A DNA stretch of 64,000 nucleotides, from the NCBI GenBank assembly GCA_937995655.1, contig CALKJI010000004.1, positions 186,001-250,000 of the forward strand, written 5' to 3'. A model generated the notes under the pieces. That model was not told the DNA's origin, searched no databases, and was given only the letters and a program-made list of their open reading frames with translations. Made by a program: the position numbers and the translations under genes. This DNA is from an uncultured Pseudothermotoga sp. GTDB taxonomy: Bacteria; Thermotogota; Thermotogae; Thermotogales; DSM-5069. Below are positions 28,278 through 36,161 of this stretch, piece by piece. Numbering within the stretch: position 1 is the first letter of the stretch; each line of letters starts with the position of its first letter.

Positions 28278-29438
28278 ATGAAGGATGAAAGATTGCTCAA
28301 GAGATTGGTCGATAAGCCGCTGAATAGGAACGAAACAGAGCTTTTTGTAGACAGGGGCGAGGAACTTTCGGCACTGGAAAAGATCCTCAAGTATTACGCT
28401 TTTGGAATCTTTGGCTTATGTGGTAGAACTGGTTCTGGGAAGACCACTTTGTTGAACATGTTGACTGAAGAGACACAAAAAATAGTTCGTATATCCATAA
28501 TTTATAGGGATAATTCAGATGCAATACTCTACAATTTACTCTATTCGCTTGCAGAACACTTTTTAAAAGACGATAGTAAAGAGATTCAAAAAATCTCGCA
28601 AAACGTAAAAGAATGGCTCTTTGAGGAAGTTTCTATAGTGAGAGGTTTTAGCTTGGGCCTATCTATGATGGCATCGGCGGACTTGAAGAGTAGTAAGGCA
28701 CGTGCGCCACGTTTCAACGTTTTCAAGGCACACGATTATCTTCAAAAGATGCTCGATGCTGCAAAGAAACATTACGGCAAGGTAAGTCTTTTGATAGATG
28801 AACTGGACAAAGAAAAAAAGGAGGATGTCATAAAGATTCTTGACTCGCTGAAACTTGAGCTTCAGCAAGAGGATGTTTTGACAATCGTCACGCTTCCACA
28901 AAGTATCTACAAAGAATACATCCATGATAGACTGAGGATGAACGGCTTTGGCAATCTGGAAAACATCATCAAAGACGTGGTATTCATAAGAGATCTTGAA
29001 AATCATCATGTCAAAGAAATGTTGATCAAAAGATTCAGCGAGAGTCTGGACTGGTTTGAAGATCTTTCAATACTGGATATGCTGGCTGACTTTTCAGATG
29101 GTAATCCTCGCGATGCCATCTGGATAGCTCAAAAGGTTGTTTTGGAAAATATATCAAAGAACCAACTTACAGTAAAAGATGCTATTCAGAGTATCCAAAA
29201 AATCTCCAAAGAACTGATTCGAACTATATCATTGACCGATCTTCAAACAAAGGCTTTGAAAATCCTGAGAGGGTTAACTGGATCCAGAGAACAATTTCTA
29301 ATCAAACTTGTAGAAAATAGTTTCGCTCGTACAACTGCTTACAGCATCTTCGATAAATTCCTTGAAATTGGTTTCATCGTTCCCAAAGAGAGCGGTTTCA
29401 AATTTAGTGGTAAGTTGTCATTTGTAGAAGAGTTGTGA
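28278..29438 (+). CDS. AAA+ ATPase with C-terminal winged helix, Orc1/Cdc6-like
   Basis: 386 aa. After FVDRGEELSALEKIL (the initial motif common to Orc1/Cdc6 and archaeal-type ATPases) comes Walker A GRTGSGKT at 49-56, Walker B SLLIDELDKE near 170-178, sensor 1 TIVTLPQS, and sensor 2 DGNPRDA near 274-280. The last 80 residues look like a winged helix (LTDLQTKALKILRGL ... FDKFLEIGFIVPK). The role is unknown: initiator-like, or a STAND/DExx ATPase of mobile DNA. ATG follows GGGGGGAG. The gene is flanked by matching iteron repeats, has no operon partner, and stands in a region of gene decay, all suggestive of transferred DNA. Confidence 0.75.
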   Translation: MKDERLLKRLVDKPLNRNETELFVDRGEELSALEKILKYYAFGIFGLCGRTGSGKTTLLNMLTEETQKIVRISIIYRDNSDAILYNLLYSLAEHFLKDDSKEIQKISQNVKEWLFEEVSIVRGFSLGLSMMASADLKSSKARAPRFNVFKAHDYLQKMLDAAKKHYGKVSLLIDELDKEKKEDVIKILDSLKLELQQEDVLTIVTLPQSIYKEYIHDRLRMNGFGNLENIIKDVVFIRDLENHHVKEMLIKRFSESLDWFEDLSILDMLADFSDGNPRDAIWIAQKVVLENISKNQLTVKDAIQSIQKISKELIRTISLTDLQTKALKILRGLTGSREQFLIKLVENSFARTTAYSIFDKFLEIGFIVPKESGFKFSGKLSFVEEL

Positions 29439-29450
29439 AGTAAAGTCATA

Positions 29451-29493
29451 AAGCTCTTGTTGAATCATCCCAAACTTTGTCGAGCTTGTCGAC
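29451..29493. repeat. downstream copy of the iteron-containing direct repeat
   Basis: Second copy, starting 12 nt after the ATPase stop. 29471-29492 is identical to 28209-28230; the left 20 nt are partly conserved (AAGCT, TTGT, AT at matching places). It holds two good 9-mers, TTTGTCGAG and CTTGTCGAC, and a degenerate third. Confidence 0.75.
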
Positions 29494-29624
29494 CAAGTCT
29501 GTTAGCAAAAATATAGAGCTGAGAGAATCACACGGGCAGGATAGTATCTGTTCACCAAAGCGATGCTAGGTTTATATGTGTACCTGACAGCTATTGATGG
29601 AATCGTTGCATGACCAAGGTGGCT

Positions 29625-29646
29625 TTTTGCACGTGTTAGTGCAAAA
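29625..29646. other. perfect inverted repeat
   Basis: TTTTGCAC and GTGCAAAA form an 8-bp stem with a 6-nt loop in the 287-nt gap between the ATPase and YkgJ-like genes. No T-run follows on either strand beyond the arm itself, so it may be an operator or a weak bidirectional terminator. Confidence 0.35.
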
Positions 29647-29725
29647 CATCGTTCAAAACAGGTTTTACTCAATTCTTAGAACTCTGAAAAGTGCGATTAA
29701 CAAATATCTGTCATGAATAAATACG

Positions 29726-30301
29726 ATGCACTTGATGACAGAAAGAATCGAACTCCTCAGAAAGAAGGTTTTAGAATTATACAGATATTTAGATCAGGAT
29801 CAGAAAAATCTTATTGCCTGTACCGCAGGATGTAGAGTTTGCTGCGATACAGAGGCCTTCAATATCGAAGCAACGGTTCTTGAGTTCTTGCCTTTGGCAA
29901 CACATCTGATAAAGACTAACCAGCTGGAATGGATTGATCTTATAGAGAGAGCTACAGATGATGATCGCTGTGTACTGTTTCAACCAAATGCTGAGCTTAA
30001 ACCAGAAGGCGGCTGTTTGTTTCACGAATTTCGTCCCCTTGTTTGCAGATTATTTGGGGCAAGCTTTACATTTAGAAAGAATCAAAGACAAATTCTTGCC
30101 TGCCGCCTGTTGCGTAATAGAATTCAAGGGTTTGTAGATTTACTGCCAAATGCCGAGCAATACCATACAAGGCTCTTGAGTATCGATTTCTTCCTTTCTC
30201 GGGATGTCTATGGTGTTAACACGGCTTTGAGGAAAGCCATAGAGTATGTAGGCCTGTACTACACCCCAAAGTACCCAACCCTGGGAACAAAGTCTGCATG
30301 A
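29726..30301 (+). CDS. YkgJ-family cysteine cluster protein
   Basis: 191 aa protein with the family's metal-binding cysteines: CTAGCRVCCDT near residue 32, CLFHEFRPLVCRLFGASF near 96 and CRLL near 124. YkgJ proteins are thought to bind zinc or an Fe-S centre; no reaction is known. The C-terminal 50 residues (FLSRDVYGVNTALRKAIEYVGLYY) are helical. The start is either the ATG at 29726 or the one at 29735; neither has a good ribosome site. It stands alone. A short palindrome followed by a T-run at about 30310-30333 may terminate it. Confidence 0.75.
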   Translation: MHLMTERIELLRKKVLELYRYLDQDQKNLIACTAGCRVCCDTEAFNIEATVLEFLPLATHLIKTNQLEWIDLIERATDDDRCVLFQPNAELKPEGGCLFHEFRPLVCRLFGASFTFRKNQRQILACRLLRNRIQGFVDLLPNAEQYHTRLLSIDFFLSRDVYGVNTALRKAIEYVGLYYTPKYPTLGTKSA

Positions 30302-30509
30302 CGATTTTGGATGATATAACATCTTTTTTTATTATGTGTTTTCTGTGTTTTTTTCAAGTATTTAGAATTTTACAAATCATATATAATTTGCAAATAAAAA
30401 AGAATTATGTGGTCAAATAATTTTTGCATTATCTTTTATGATTTAAGAAATACGAAAGAACTTTTCAAAAATTCAAGCCTATCGTATACAATCTTTGTGG
30501 GGTGATACC

Positions 30510-31076
30510 ATGGTCTTGTTCAAAGAAAAAGGTGAGGTGAATACCCAAGAAACATTGAAGATCGCTCTCGAAGAGCTTAAGAAGGCTAACTTGAGTAAGT
30601 TGGTTATTTCATCAACAAGGGGCTATAGCGCAAAAGAAGCCTTAGAAGTTATTCCCGAGGGTGTCAAACTGATCGTTATCACTCATCACGTTGGTTTCAA
30701 AGAGCCAGATCAAGACGAGTTTTCATTGCAAATCAAAGATGAACTACTCAGACGAGGACATATCGTCCATAGTGCAACACATGCCCTTTCAGGTGTGGAA
30801 AGAGCATTTCGAAGAGAATATCATGGCATACACACAGCTGAAATAGTCGCGAACACCTTGAGATTGTTTAGTCAAGGTGTGAAGGTGTGCGTAGAGATCG
30901 CACTCATGGCTGCAGACGCGGGACTTGTACGATCCGACGAATGGATTGTGGTATGTGGAGGCTCAAGCAAAGGTCTTGACACGGCAATGGTTATAAAACC
31001 TGCTAATTCATCCAGAATGTTAGACCTCAAAATTGGGAAAATTCTCTGTATGCCATCGGAGTATCAAGATTCATAA
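30510..31076 (+). CDS. stand-alone pyruvate kinase C-terminal (alpha/beta) domain protein
   Basis: 188 aa. It matches only the C-terminal allosteric-site domain of pyruvate kinase: TLKIALEELKKANLSKLVISSTRGYSA, VIPEGVKLIVITHHVGF near the nucleotide-like site, HALSGVERAFRREY, and DEWIVVCGGSSKGLDTAMVIKP. The catalytic barrel is absent, so it is not a kinase; a phosphate- or effector-binding role is possible but unproven. Such proteins occur in archaea and thermophilic bacteria. ATG 30510 follows GGGGTGAT. The 3' end overlaps the convergent PlsY-like gene by 6 nt. Confidence 0.8.
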   Translation: MVLFKEKGEVNTQETLKIALEELKKANLSKLVISSTRGYSAKEALEVIPEGVKLIVITHHVGFKEPDQDEFSLQIKDELLRRGHIVHSATHALSGVERAFRREYHGIHTAEIVANTLRLFSQGVKVCVEIALMAADAGLVRSDEWIVVCGGSSKGLDTAMVIKPANSSRMLDLKIGKILCMPSEYQDS

Positions 31077-32249
31077 AAGTTTCCATAAACTCATCACCAG
31101 TGCAGAAAAAAATGGAACAGAGAGATTATCATTCACACCCATGGGCAACAGTTCAGTTATCGTTGCCGCCAAAGCTCCCGCAACGCCAATAGGAAAATCC
31201 ACTAGATTGAGACAGCTCACTAAATAAGCACTATAAAAACAAACGACGAAGTGGGCTAATGAACCTTCGATAGTTTTTTCAAAGAGTTTCTTCTTGCCAA
31301 AGGAAATCCCTACAACTTTTGCTGCCAGATCGCCAAAGGCTAGAAATACTGTTGATAAAAAGGCGATCCTTTTCTCGAAAAGCAAAAAAGTCACAAAAAC
31401 ACCAAGCAAGAAGAGTGACATGGATGAAATTTTGCTTTTCTCTTCATCTTTGTAGATCTTGAAAGTGACCCTCTTGTGAAAAAATCTTTGAACTTTTTCG
31501 CTGGTCAGTCGTATAACGTCAGGGATGACAAAGATCAGAAGAAGGGTTCCAGTCAATGTTAAAAAACCACTGCGAGACATGAAAAAACTCAAGCAAAACA
31601 GGGCTAAGGAAACAGGTCTTATATAGATCCTCCAAGCACATACATCTTCTTTGAACTTGAAAAGTCTCAGCTCTGAAATATTTTTCAAATTGATCAAAAG
31701 CAATATACTTATCAGGATGTCCATAAACCAAACCTTGGAAAACTCAATCCTCACTGCCATCAACAATGCCAATGCTGGCAAGACAAAGATTCCAATGACG
31801 TCACCTTTTCTTGCGGTGTAAAGAAGCACCAAAACTAGTAAGAGTAGAACAAGAATATCCACAAGTAGATCTCTGAGTAAGATCCATCTGCCTAATTTCC
31901 ACAATGACATAAGGAGCAATCCGACCGTTGTAGCAGCACCCTTTCCACCACGAAAGCTCAGATAGAACGGAAAGACGTGCCCAAGGATGGCACACAGACC
32001 ACTCAAATAAGATACCCATTCAGGATATCCTAAAGAGTTTGAAATAAAAACCGCGAGAATGCCTTTGAGTAAATCATAAACGGCAGTCACCATGGCAGGC
32101 GCAAACCCTGCCACTCTATAAACATTTGTTGTGCCTGCATGATGTGTTCCAACGGTTCTCACATCTACACCTGTGATCCACTTTGTGAGAAAATACGCCG
32201 GAAGAAAAGAACCAAGTAGATAGCCCAATGCCAGAGGAAGCCAAATCAT
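31071..32249 (-). CDS. PlsY-like acyltransferase fused to a SEC59/phytol-kinase-like domain
   Basis: 392 aa, about ten helices. Residues 1-190 resemble PlsY, which makes 1-acylglycerol-3-phosphate from acyl phosphate: LGSFLPAYFLTKW, then GTHHAGTTNVYRVAG where classic PlsY has GSGNPGATN, and GHVFPFYLSFRGGKGAATTVG. Residues about 200-392 resemble CTP-dependent dolichol/phytol/diacylglycerol kinases: FGDLAAKVVGISFGKKK, KTIEGSLAHF and TITELLPMGVNDNLSVPFF. The fusion suggests two steps of lipid-phosphate metabolism in one membrane protein (inferred). It is the last gene of the ten-gene minus run, and its start overlaps the stop of the small gene. Divergence in motif 2 may mean an altered substrate. 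Confidence 0.78.
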   Translation of the reverse strand: MIWLPLALGYLLGSFLPAYFLTKWITGVDVRTVGTHHAGTTNVYRVAGFAPAMVTAVYDLLKGILAVFISNSLGYPEWVSYLSGLCAILGHVFPFYLSFRGGKGAATTVGLLLMSLWKLGRWILLRDLLVDILVLLLLVLVLLYTARKGDVIGIFVLPALALLMAVRIEFSKVWFMDILISILLLINLKNISELRLFKFKEDVCAWRIYIRPVSLALFCLSFFMSRSGFLTLTGTLLLIFVIPDVIRLTSEKVQRFFHKRVTFKIYKDEEKSKISSMSLFLLGVFVTFLLFEKRIAFLSTVFLAFGDLAAKVVGISFGKKKLFEKTIEGSLAHFVVCFYSAYLVSCLNLVDFPIGVAGALAATITELLPMGVNDNLSVPFFSALVMSLWKLL

Positions 32250-32407
32250 TCTTGCTTCTTCTTTGAGAGTTTCACAGCTATATACTCTTCGTTCTTTTGC
32301 AAAATTGCATACCTATCTTTTTTCTTGACCACGATCTCAACTAGTTCATAGCCTTGAGAAATTTTCTTTTCAATCTTCTTCTTGTCAGATTCTGTATATT
32401 CTTCCAT
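32246..32407 (-). CDS. small conserved-type charged protein, function unknown
   Basis: 53 aa, MEEYTESDKKKIEKKISQGY at the N-terminus, rich in Lys and Glu, with a predicted helix followed by two or three strands (YELVEIVVKKKDRYAILQ, EEYIAVKLS). ATG 32407 sits close behind a GGGGGGGG ribosome site, 13 nt after the uxaC stop, and its stop overlaps the PlsY-like start. Tight coupling on both sides argues it is a real gene. No family recognised; a small cytoplasmic beta protein is all that can be said. Confidence 0.65.
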   Translation of the reverse strand: MEEYTESDKKKIEKKISQGYELVEIVVKKKDRYAILQKNEEYIAVKLSKKKQE

Positions 32408-32420
32408 ACATTTCCCCCCC

Positions 32421-33785
32421 TTATCGTCCAAAGAAGAACTCCTTGGGTCTTGTGTAAGATAATTCAACACACAACTCAATTGCTTCTTTGAAGGGTATTT
32501 GTCCTCTCTGGACCATTTCACCTACAACGGAAGATAAAACCCTTCTGAACATCTCTGTGCGAGATCCATAGGACATCAGTTTTCTTGAATCGGTGACCAT
32601 GCCAACCATGTTACTCAAAAGATCTACAGATGCGATATACTGTAGTTGTAACTGCATACCATATGGGCTGTCGTTGAACCACCATGGTGCACCCAAAAAG
32701 ACGTTTTCAAATGCTCTTGCTATGGTCGTCATAACCGAGAGGTAGGTTGTGTCAAGACAGTATAAGACTATTTCAGTCTTTCCGTCAAAGGTATTGAAGA
32801 AATCCCTCATACCAGTCGCTATATCCAGGTAACCAGCCGAGATGTCACCACCACTGTCTGGCCCCAATTTTTCAAATAACTTGTCTCTATAATCTCTCAA
32901 TGCACCGATATGAAGTTGCATTTTCCATTTCTTTTCATAGTTCATCTGTGCAAAGACATAGAACATATATGATTGAAAGTCAAGAAACTCTTCTATAGAT
33001 ACATTTTGGTTCAGAGCTTTATCGAAGATTTCTTGAGCTCTTTGGCTTGGAATAGATCTTAGCACAGGGTAAAGTAAAGCATGATCACTACAGACGCATC
33101 CAGTTTGATCAAAATAATCGTGTGTCTTTTTCAGTGCATCTAAAAAGCCATTGAAAGTCGTTGCGTCTATCTTTGCGACCTGGGAAAGTTTTTGAAGATA
33201 TTGTTTCCAGTCCGCTTTATCTATTCTAAAAGCTTTATCAGGACGCCAAGTTGGCAATATCTTTATACCTTCAATTGATTGTTGAGCCACTTTATGGTAT
33301 TGTAGATCTGAAGTGGGATCATCCGTTGTACACATTATTTCAACATTCATCTGTCTCAGCAACTCCTGTGGTTTCATCTTTTGATCTTTCAATATCTGCT
33401 TTGTTTTGAACCAAATGGAATCGGCCGTTTCCTTTGAGATTATCTCGTCTATTCCAAAACGTCGCTTCAAGTCAAGATGAACCCATTCGTAGGTCGGATT
33501 GCCAGCAAATTTCGGAAAGACTTGCGCCAAGGCAAGCCATTTCTCGTAGTTTGTGGCATCTCCTGTTATCTTGTCTTCCGGTACTCCTCTTCGCCTCATC
33601 AATTCCCATACATAGTGATCTGTTGCTGCCTCGACTTCCCATATATCATTCCATCCTTTATTTTGAACGATCTCTTTCACATCGCCGTGGTTATGAGCAT
33701 CAACTATTGGAAGATCTTTCACCGCTTCGTACAGTTTCACGGCAGCTTCGTTGGTGAGTAAATATCTCTCACCTAAGAATTTCAT
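32421..33785 (-). CDS. uxaC: uronate isomerase
   Basis: Amidohydrolase-fold enzyme that interconverts glucuronate/fructuronate or galacturonate/tagaturonate at the head of uronate catabolism. 454 aa; the metal site begins with LPIVDAHNHGDVKEI, followed by VEIMCTTDDPTSDL, LPTWRPDKAF, HIGALRDYRD and LYCLDTTYLSVMTTIARAF, and TDSRKLMSYGSRTEMFRRVLS typical of UxaC. ATG 33785 is preferred, with GGGGGTG 5-6 nt upstream; a GTG at 33791 would overlap the racemase stop (GTGA) but lies in that site. No other uronate genes are in the window. Confidence 0.9.
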   Translation of the reverse strand: MKFLGERYLLTNEAAVKLYEAVKDLPIVDAHNHGDVKEIVQNKGWNDIWEVEAATDHYVWELMRRRGVPEDKITGDATNYEKWLALAQVFPKFAGNPTYEWVHLDLKRRFGIDEIISKETADSIWFKTKQILKDQKMKPQELLRQMNVEIMCTTDDPTSDLQYHKVAQQSIEGIKILPTWRPDKAFRIDKADWKQYLQKLSQVAKIDATTFNGFLDALKKTHDYFDQTGCVCSDHALLYPVLRSIPSQRAQEIFDKALNQNVSIEEFLDFQSYMFYVFAQMNYEKKWKMQLHIGALRDYRDKLFEKLGPDSGGDISAGYLDIATGMRDFFNTFDGKTEIVLYCLDTTYLSVMTTIARAFENVFLGAPWWFNDSPYGMQLQLQYIASVDLLSNMVGMVTDSRKLMSYGSRTEMFRRVLSSVVGEMVQRGQIPFKEAIELCVELSYTRPKEFFFGR

Positions 33786-33787
33786 CT

Positions 33788-34861
33788 TCACACCCCCTGC
33801 GTGTAAATTTTTTCAACGTGAGGACAGGTCATGGCCCTCAGCAGAGCGCCGTAAGACAGTTTAAATCTCATGGTGTCGCCAACCTCGATCTTTCTTTCTG
33901 CATCGGTAACATCGATTATGGTGTGATCACTTGATGAATGTATCACTTGAGCACCTTTATCCAGCGGTTTGAGCCCCGAAGGAGTGATATCTTGTTCTCC
34001 AAGTGCAATTATGGCACGTTTACGCATACCTTTATCGATGAAAATAGGTTTTCTTCCAAAGGCATCCTGACCTGTCTCACCCTCAGGAAAGGAAGGTTTC
34101 ATTTTCACTTCAATCACCGGTGCTTCTAGGATAATTGCTTCCTGATTTAGCCAATCGATTTGCCTATTGTTTGTGACATCGGTGCCCAGAAAGATCGCCT
34201 CCCCTACTCTGTACTGATTAACACCCGACGGTAATCTTCCCTCTTCAAGCAACTTCAAAGCAGATGTATTTCCCCCGGATACGACAGGCAGCTGGCAAGA
34301 GAGTCTCTTCTCAACCAAATCTCTGATTTCAACAAGCAACCCTAAATTTGTGGTTGATGGCAGTACACCTCCATAACATCCCAGATTCGTTCCAACACCG
34401 ATTATTTTTACTTTCTTTGATATTTTCAAGGCCCTTATGATCTCTTCGGCAGCATCTTTGTACCACACGCCTTCTCTAAGATCACCTACATCGATCATGT
34501 AGATTGCAGATATCGTTTTGTTCATGTCATTGGCGATTTCTTCCATCCATTCAACTGTCTTGAGTTCTGAAACAAGTACATAATCACACCAGCGTATTAT
34601 CTTAACTAAGTCGTCTTTTGGGGGTATGCGAATCATCATAAAAGGACCTTCTACGCCATTCTCAATCATTCTCAAGATATTCTGGACCCTTGATTCACCA
34701 ATGATCTTTATTCCAGCTCTTTTCAATGCCTGAGCAATCTTGGGGTCTCCCAGACTCACCTTTGTTACTCCAACAACTTCAACATTAAACTTAGAACATT
34801 TTTCCAAAACTTTGTATGCGTTTTCTTCTATTAGTCTAAGGTTTATATGCAACTGCGGCAT
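33788..34861 (-). CDS. fold-type III PLP amino acid racemase (ornithine/lysine racemase-like)
   Basis: 357 aa, alanine-racemase-type barrel. The PLP lysine is in VVGVTKVSLGDP near residue 36; other features are IIGESRVQNI, GVGTNLGCYGG, PVVSGGNTSALKLL (phosphate binding) and GVNQYRVGEAIFLG. The family (Orr/YhfX group) includes ornithine racemase, and I recall a lysine racemase in Thermotoga. With the DDPR-type MurE in this window, a role in supplying D-lysine for peptidoglycan is attractive but inferred. ATG 34861 is 5 nt after GGGAGGG. It follows era and precedes uxaC in the same transcript. Confidence 0.82.
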   Translation of the reverse strand: MPQLHINLRLIEENAYKVLEKCSKFNVEVVGVTKVSLGDPKIAQALKRAGIKIIGESRVQNILRMIENGVEGPFMMIRIPPKDDLVKIIRWCDYVLVSELKTVEWMEEIANDMNKTISAIYMIDVGDLREGVWYKDAAEEIIRALKISKKVKIIGVGTNLGCYGGVLPSTTNLGLLVEIRDLVEKRLSCQLPVVSGGNTSALKLLEEGRLPSGVNQYRVGEAIFLGTDVTNNRQIDWLNQEAIILEAPVIEVKMKPSFPEGETGQDAFGRKPIFIDKGMRKRAIIALGEQDITPSGLKPLDKGAQVIHSSSDHTIIDVTDAERKIEVGDTMRFKLSYGALLRAMTCPHVEKIYTQGV

Positions 34862-34872
34862 AACCACCCTCC

Positions 34873-35772
34873 CTACTCTATTTCGTCTTTCATTCCTATC
34901 TCGTTAAGGATAATAAAGTCTTTATCTCTCCAATTTTTTTTCACCTTTACGTGAAGATCTAAATAAACTCGCCTGCCCACAAGTGGTTCTATTTCCATCC
35001 TTGATAATGTACCGATTTGCTTTATCATAGAACCGTCTTTACCAATTAAGATACCCTTTTGAGATTGTCTTTCAACGTATATTGTTGCGGCAATATAGAT
35101 CAGATCATTTTCTTTTTCTACGACTTGGTCCACGATCACTGCCACACAATGAGGAATCTCTTCTCTGGTGAGCAAGAGGACTTTTTCACGTATAAGTTCA
35201 GCCACCTGAAAAGAGAGGGGCCGATCGGTAGTCATTTGCTCTGGAAAGTACATCGGTCCTTCAGGGATAGAGGATTTAATAGCCTGGAACAGCTCTTGAA
35301 TTCCCTGATTTCTGGCAACACTTGTGAAAAACGTCTTCTTGAAACACTGGCACTTTTTTTGTGCAGACTTGGCAATTTCTCCATAACTATCTATTAGATC
35401 GATTTTGTTAACAACCAAAAAGGTCTCGGTCTTTGAAAATCTAACCAGCTGACACATCTCCATCTCTGGTTCACCAAATCCTTTGGAAGCGTCCACAACA
35501 AACAAAATTAAATCGCATCCTTTCACGGCCTGAATTGCCACTTTCACCATGAATTCTCCGAGTCTATGGATAGGTTTGTGTATGCCTGGAGTATCTATAA
35601 ATATTATTTGGTGTTCTTGGTCTGTATAGATACATCTGATTCTGTTGCGTGTAGTCTGTGGTTTGTCCGAAACGATGAGTACTTTTCGACCAAAGAAGGA
35701 ATTCACAAGGCTTGATTTACCCACATTTGGCCTTCCTATCAATGTGACGAAACCAGATTTCAATGCATTCAC
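34873..35772 (-). CDS. era: GTPase Era
   Basis: Essential GTPase acting in 30S assembly through binding the 3' end of 16S rRNA. G1 is [10 protein letters not shown]2 [13 protein letters not shown]3 IDTPGIH, G4 NKID, and the C-terminal KH domain has [20 protein letters not shown] and ends [17 protein letters not shown]. 299 aa from a GTG overlapping the cdd stop (GTGA). A TTG at 35763 lies 5 nt after AGAGGTGA and would give 296 aa beginning [10 protein letters not shown]; this is an equally good start. Together with cdd it forms a pair seen in many bacteria. Confidence 0.95.
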   Translation of the reverse strand: MNALKSGFVTLIGRPNVGKSSLVNSFFGRKVLIVSDKPQTTRNRIRCIYTDQEHQIIFIDTPGIHKPIHRLGEFMVKVAIQAVKGCDLILFVVDASKGFGEPEMEMCQLVRFSKTETFLVVNKIDLIDSYGEIAKSAQKKCQCFKKTFFTSVARNQGIQELFQAIKSSIPEGPMYFPEQMTTDRPLSFQVAELIREKVLLLTREEIPHCVAVIVDQVVEKENDLIYIAATIYVERQSQKGILIGKDGSMIKQIGTLSRMEIEPLVGRRVYLDLHVKVKKNWRDKDFIILNEIGMKDEIE

Positions 35773-36161
35773 CTCTCTAACTTGAAGGCATAGGGTAGTA
35801 ATTCACTGACCCGCGTTTTGATATATTTCCCAGCAAGGTTGGCTAATATCACCTCGAAATCTCCAAACTCGCTCATCACTTGTCTACAGGCGCCACAAGG
35901 GCTTACAGGTTCCGGAGTGTCTGCCACAACGACGAGTTTTTCTATCTCTCTCTCACCCGATGAGATGGCTGAAAAGATTGCAACTCTTTCGGCGCAGATA
36001 GTTAGACCATAGGAGGAATTTTCAATGTTAGATCCTGTGAAAATTTTTCCGCTCTTTGTGATAATCACGGCTCCAACGGGGAAACCTGAATAGGGTGCAT
36101 AAGCTCTTTTCATTGAATCTATAGCTATCTTGATCAAATCTTCATTCTTCAATAGGCTCAC
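35769..36161 (-). CDS. cdd: cytidine deaminase
   Basis: Pyrimidine salvage enzyme, cytidine to uridine, zinc-dependent. 130 aa, the small tetrameric type. [11 protein letters not shown] is the substrate part; the zinc and proton-shuttle motifs are [13 protein letters not shown] (Cys, Glu) and [12 protein letters not shown] (two Cys). GTG 36161 is the longest start; a TTG at 36152 is 5 nt after GAGGTGA and may be the real one. It overlaps corC upstream and era downstream, so it sits within the operon. Confidence 0.95.
   Translation of the reverse strand: MSLLKNEDLIKIAIDSMKRAYAPYSGFPVGAVIITKSGKIFTGSNIENSSYGLTICAERVAIFSAISSGEREIEKLVVVADTPEPVSPCGACRQVMSEFGDFEVILANLAGKYIKTRVSELLPYAFKLER

Noticed and set aside
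28027-28278. Minus-strand 83-codon frame upstream of the ATPase gene
   Set aside because: It begins in the ribosome site of the ATPase gene, crosses the iteron repeat, has no ribosome site of its own, and the protein is low-complexity Ser/Thr/Phe.
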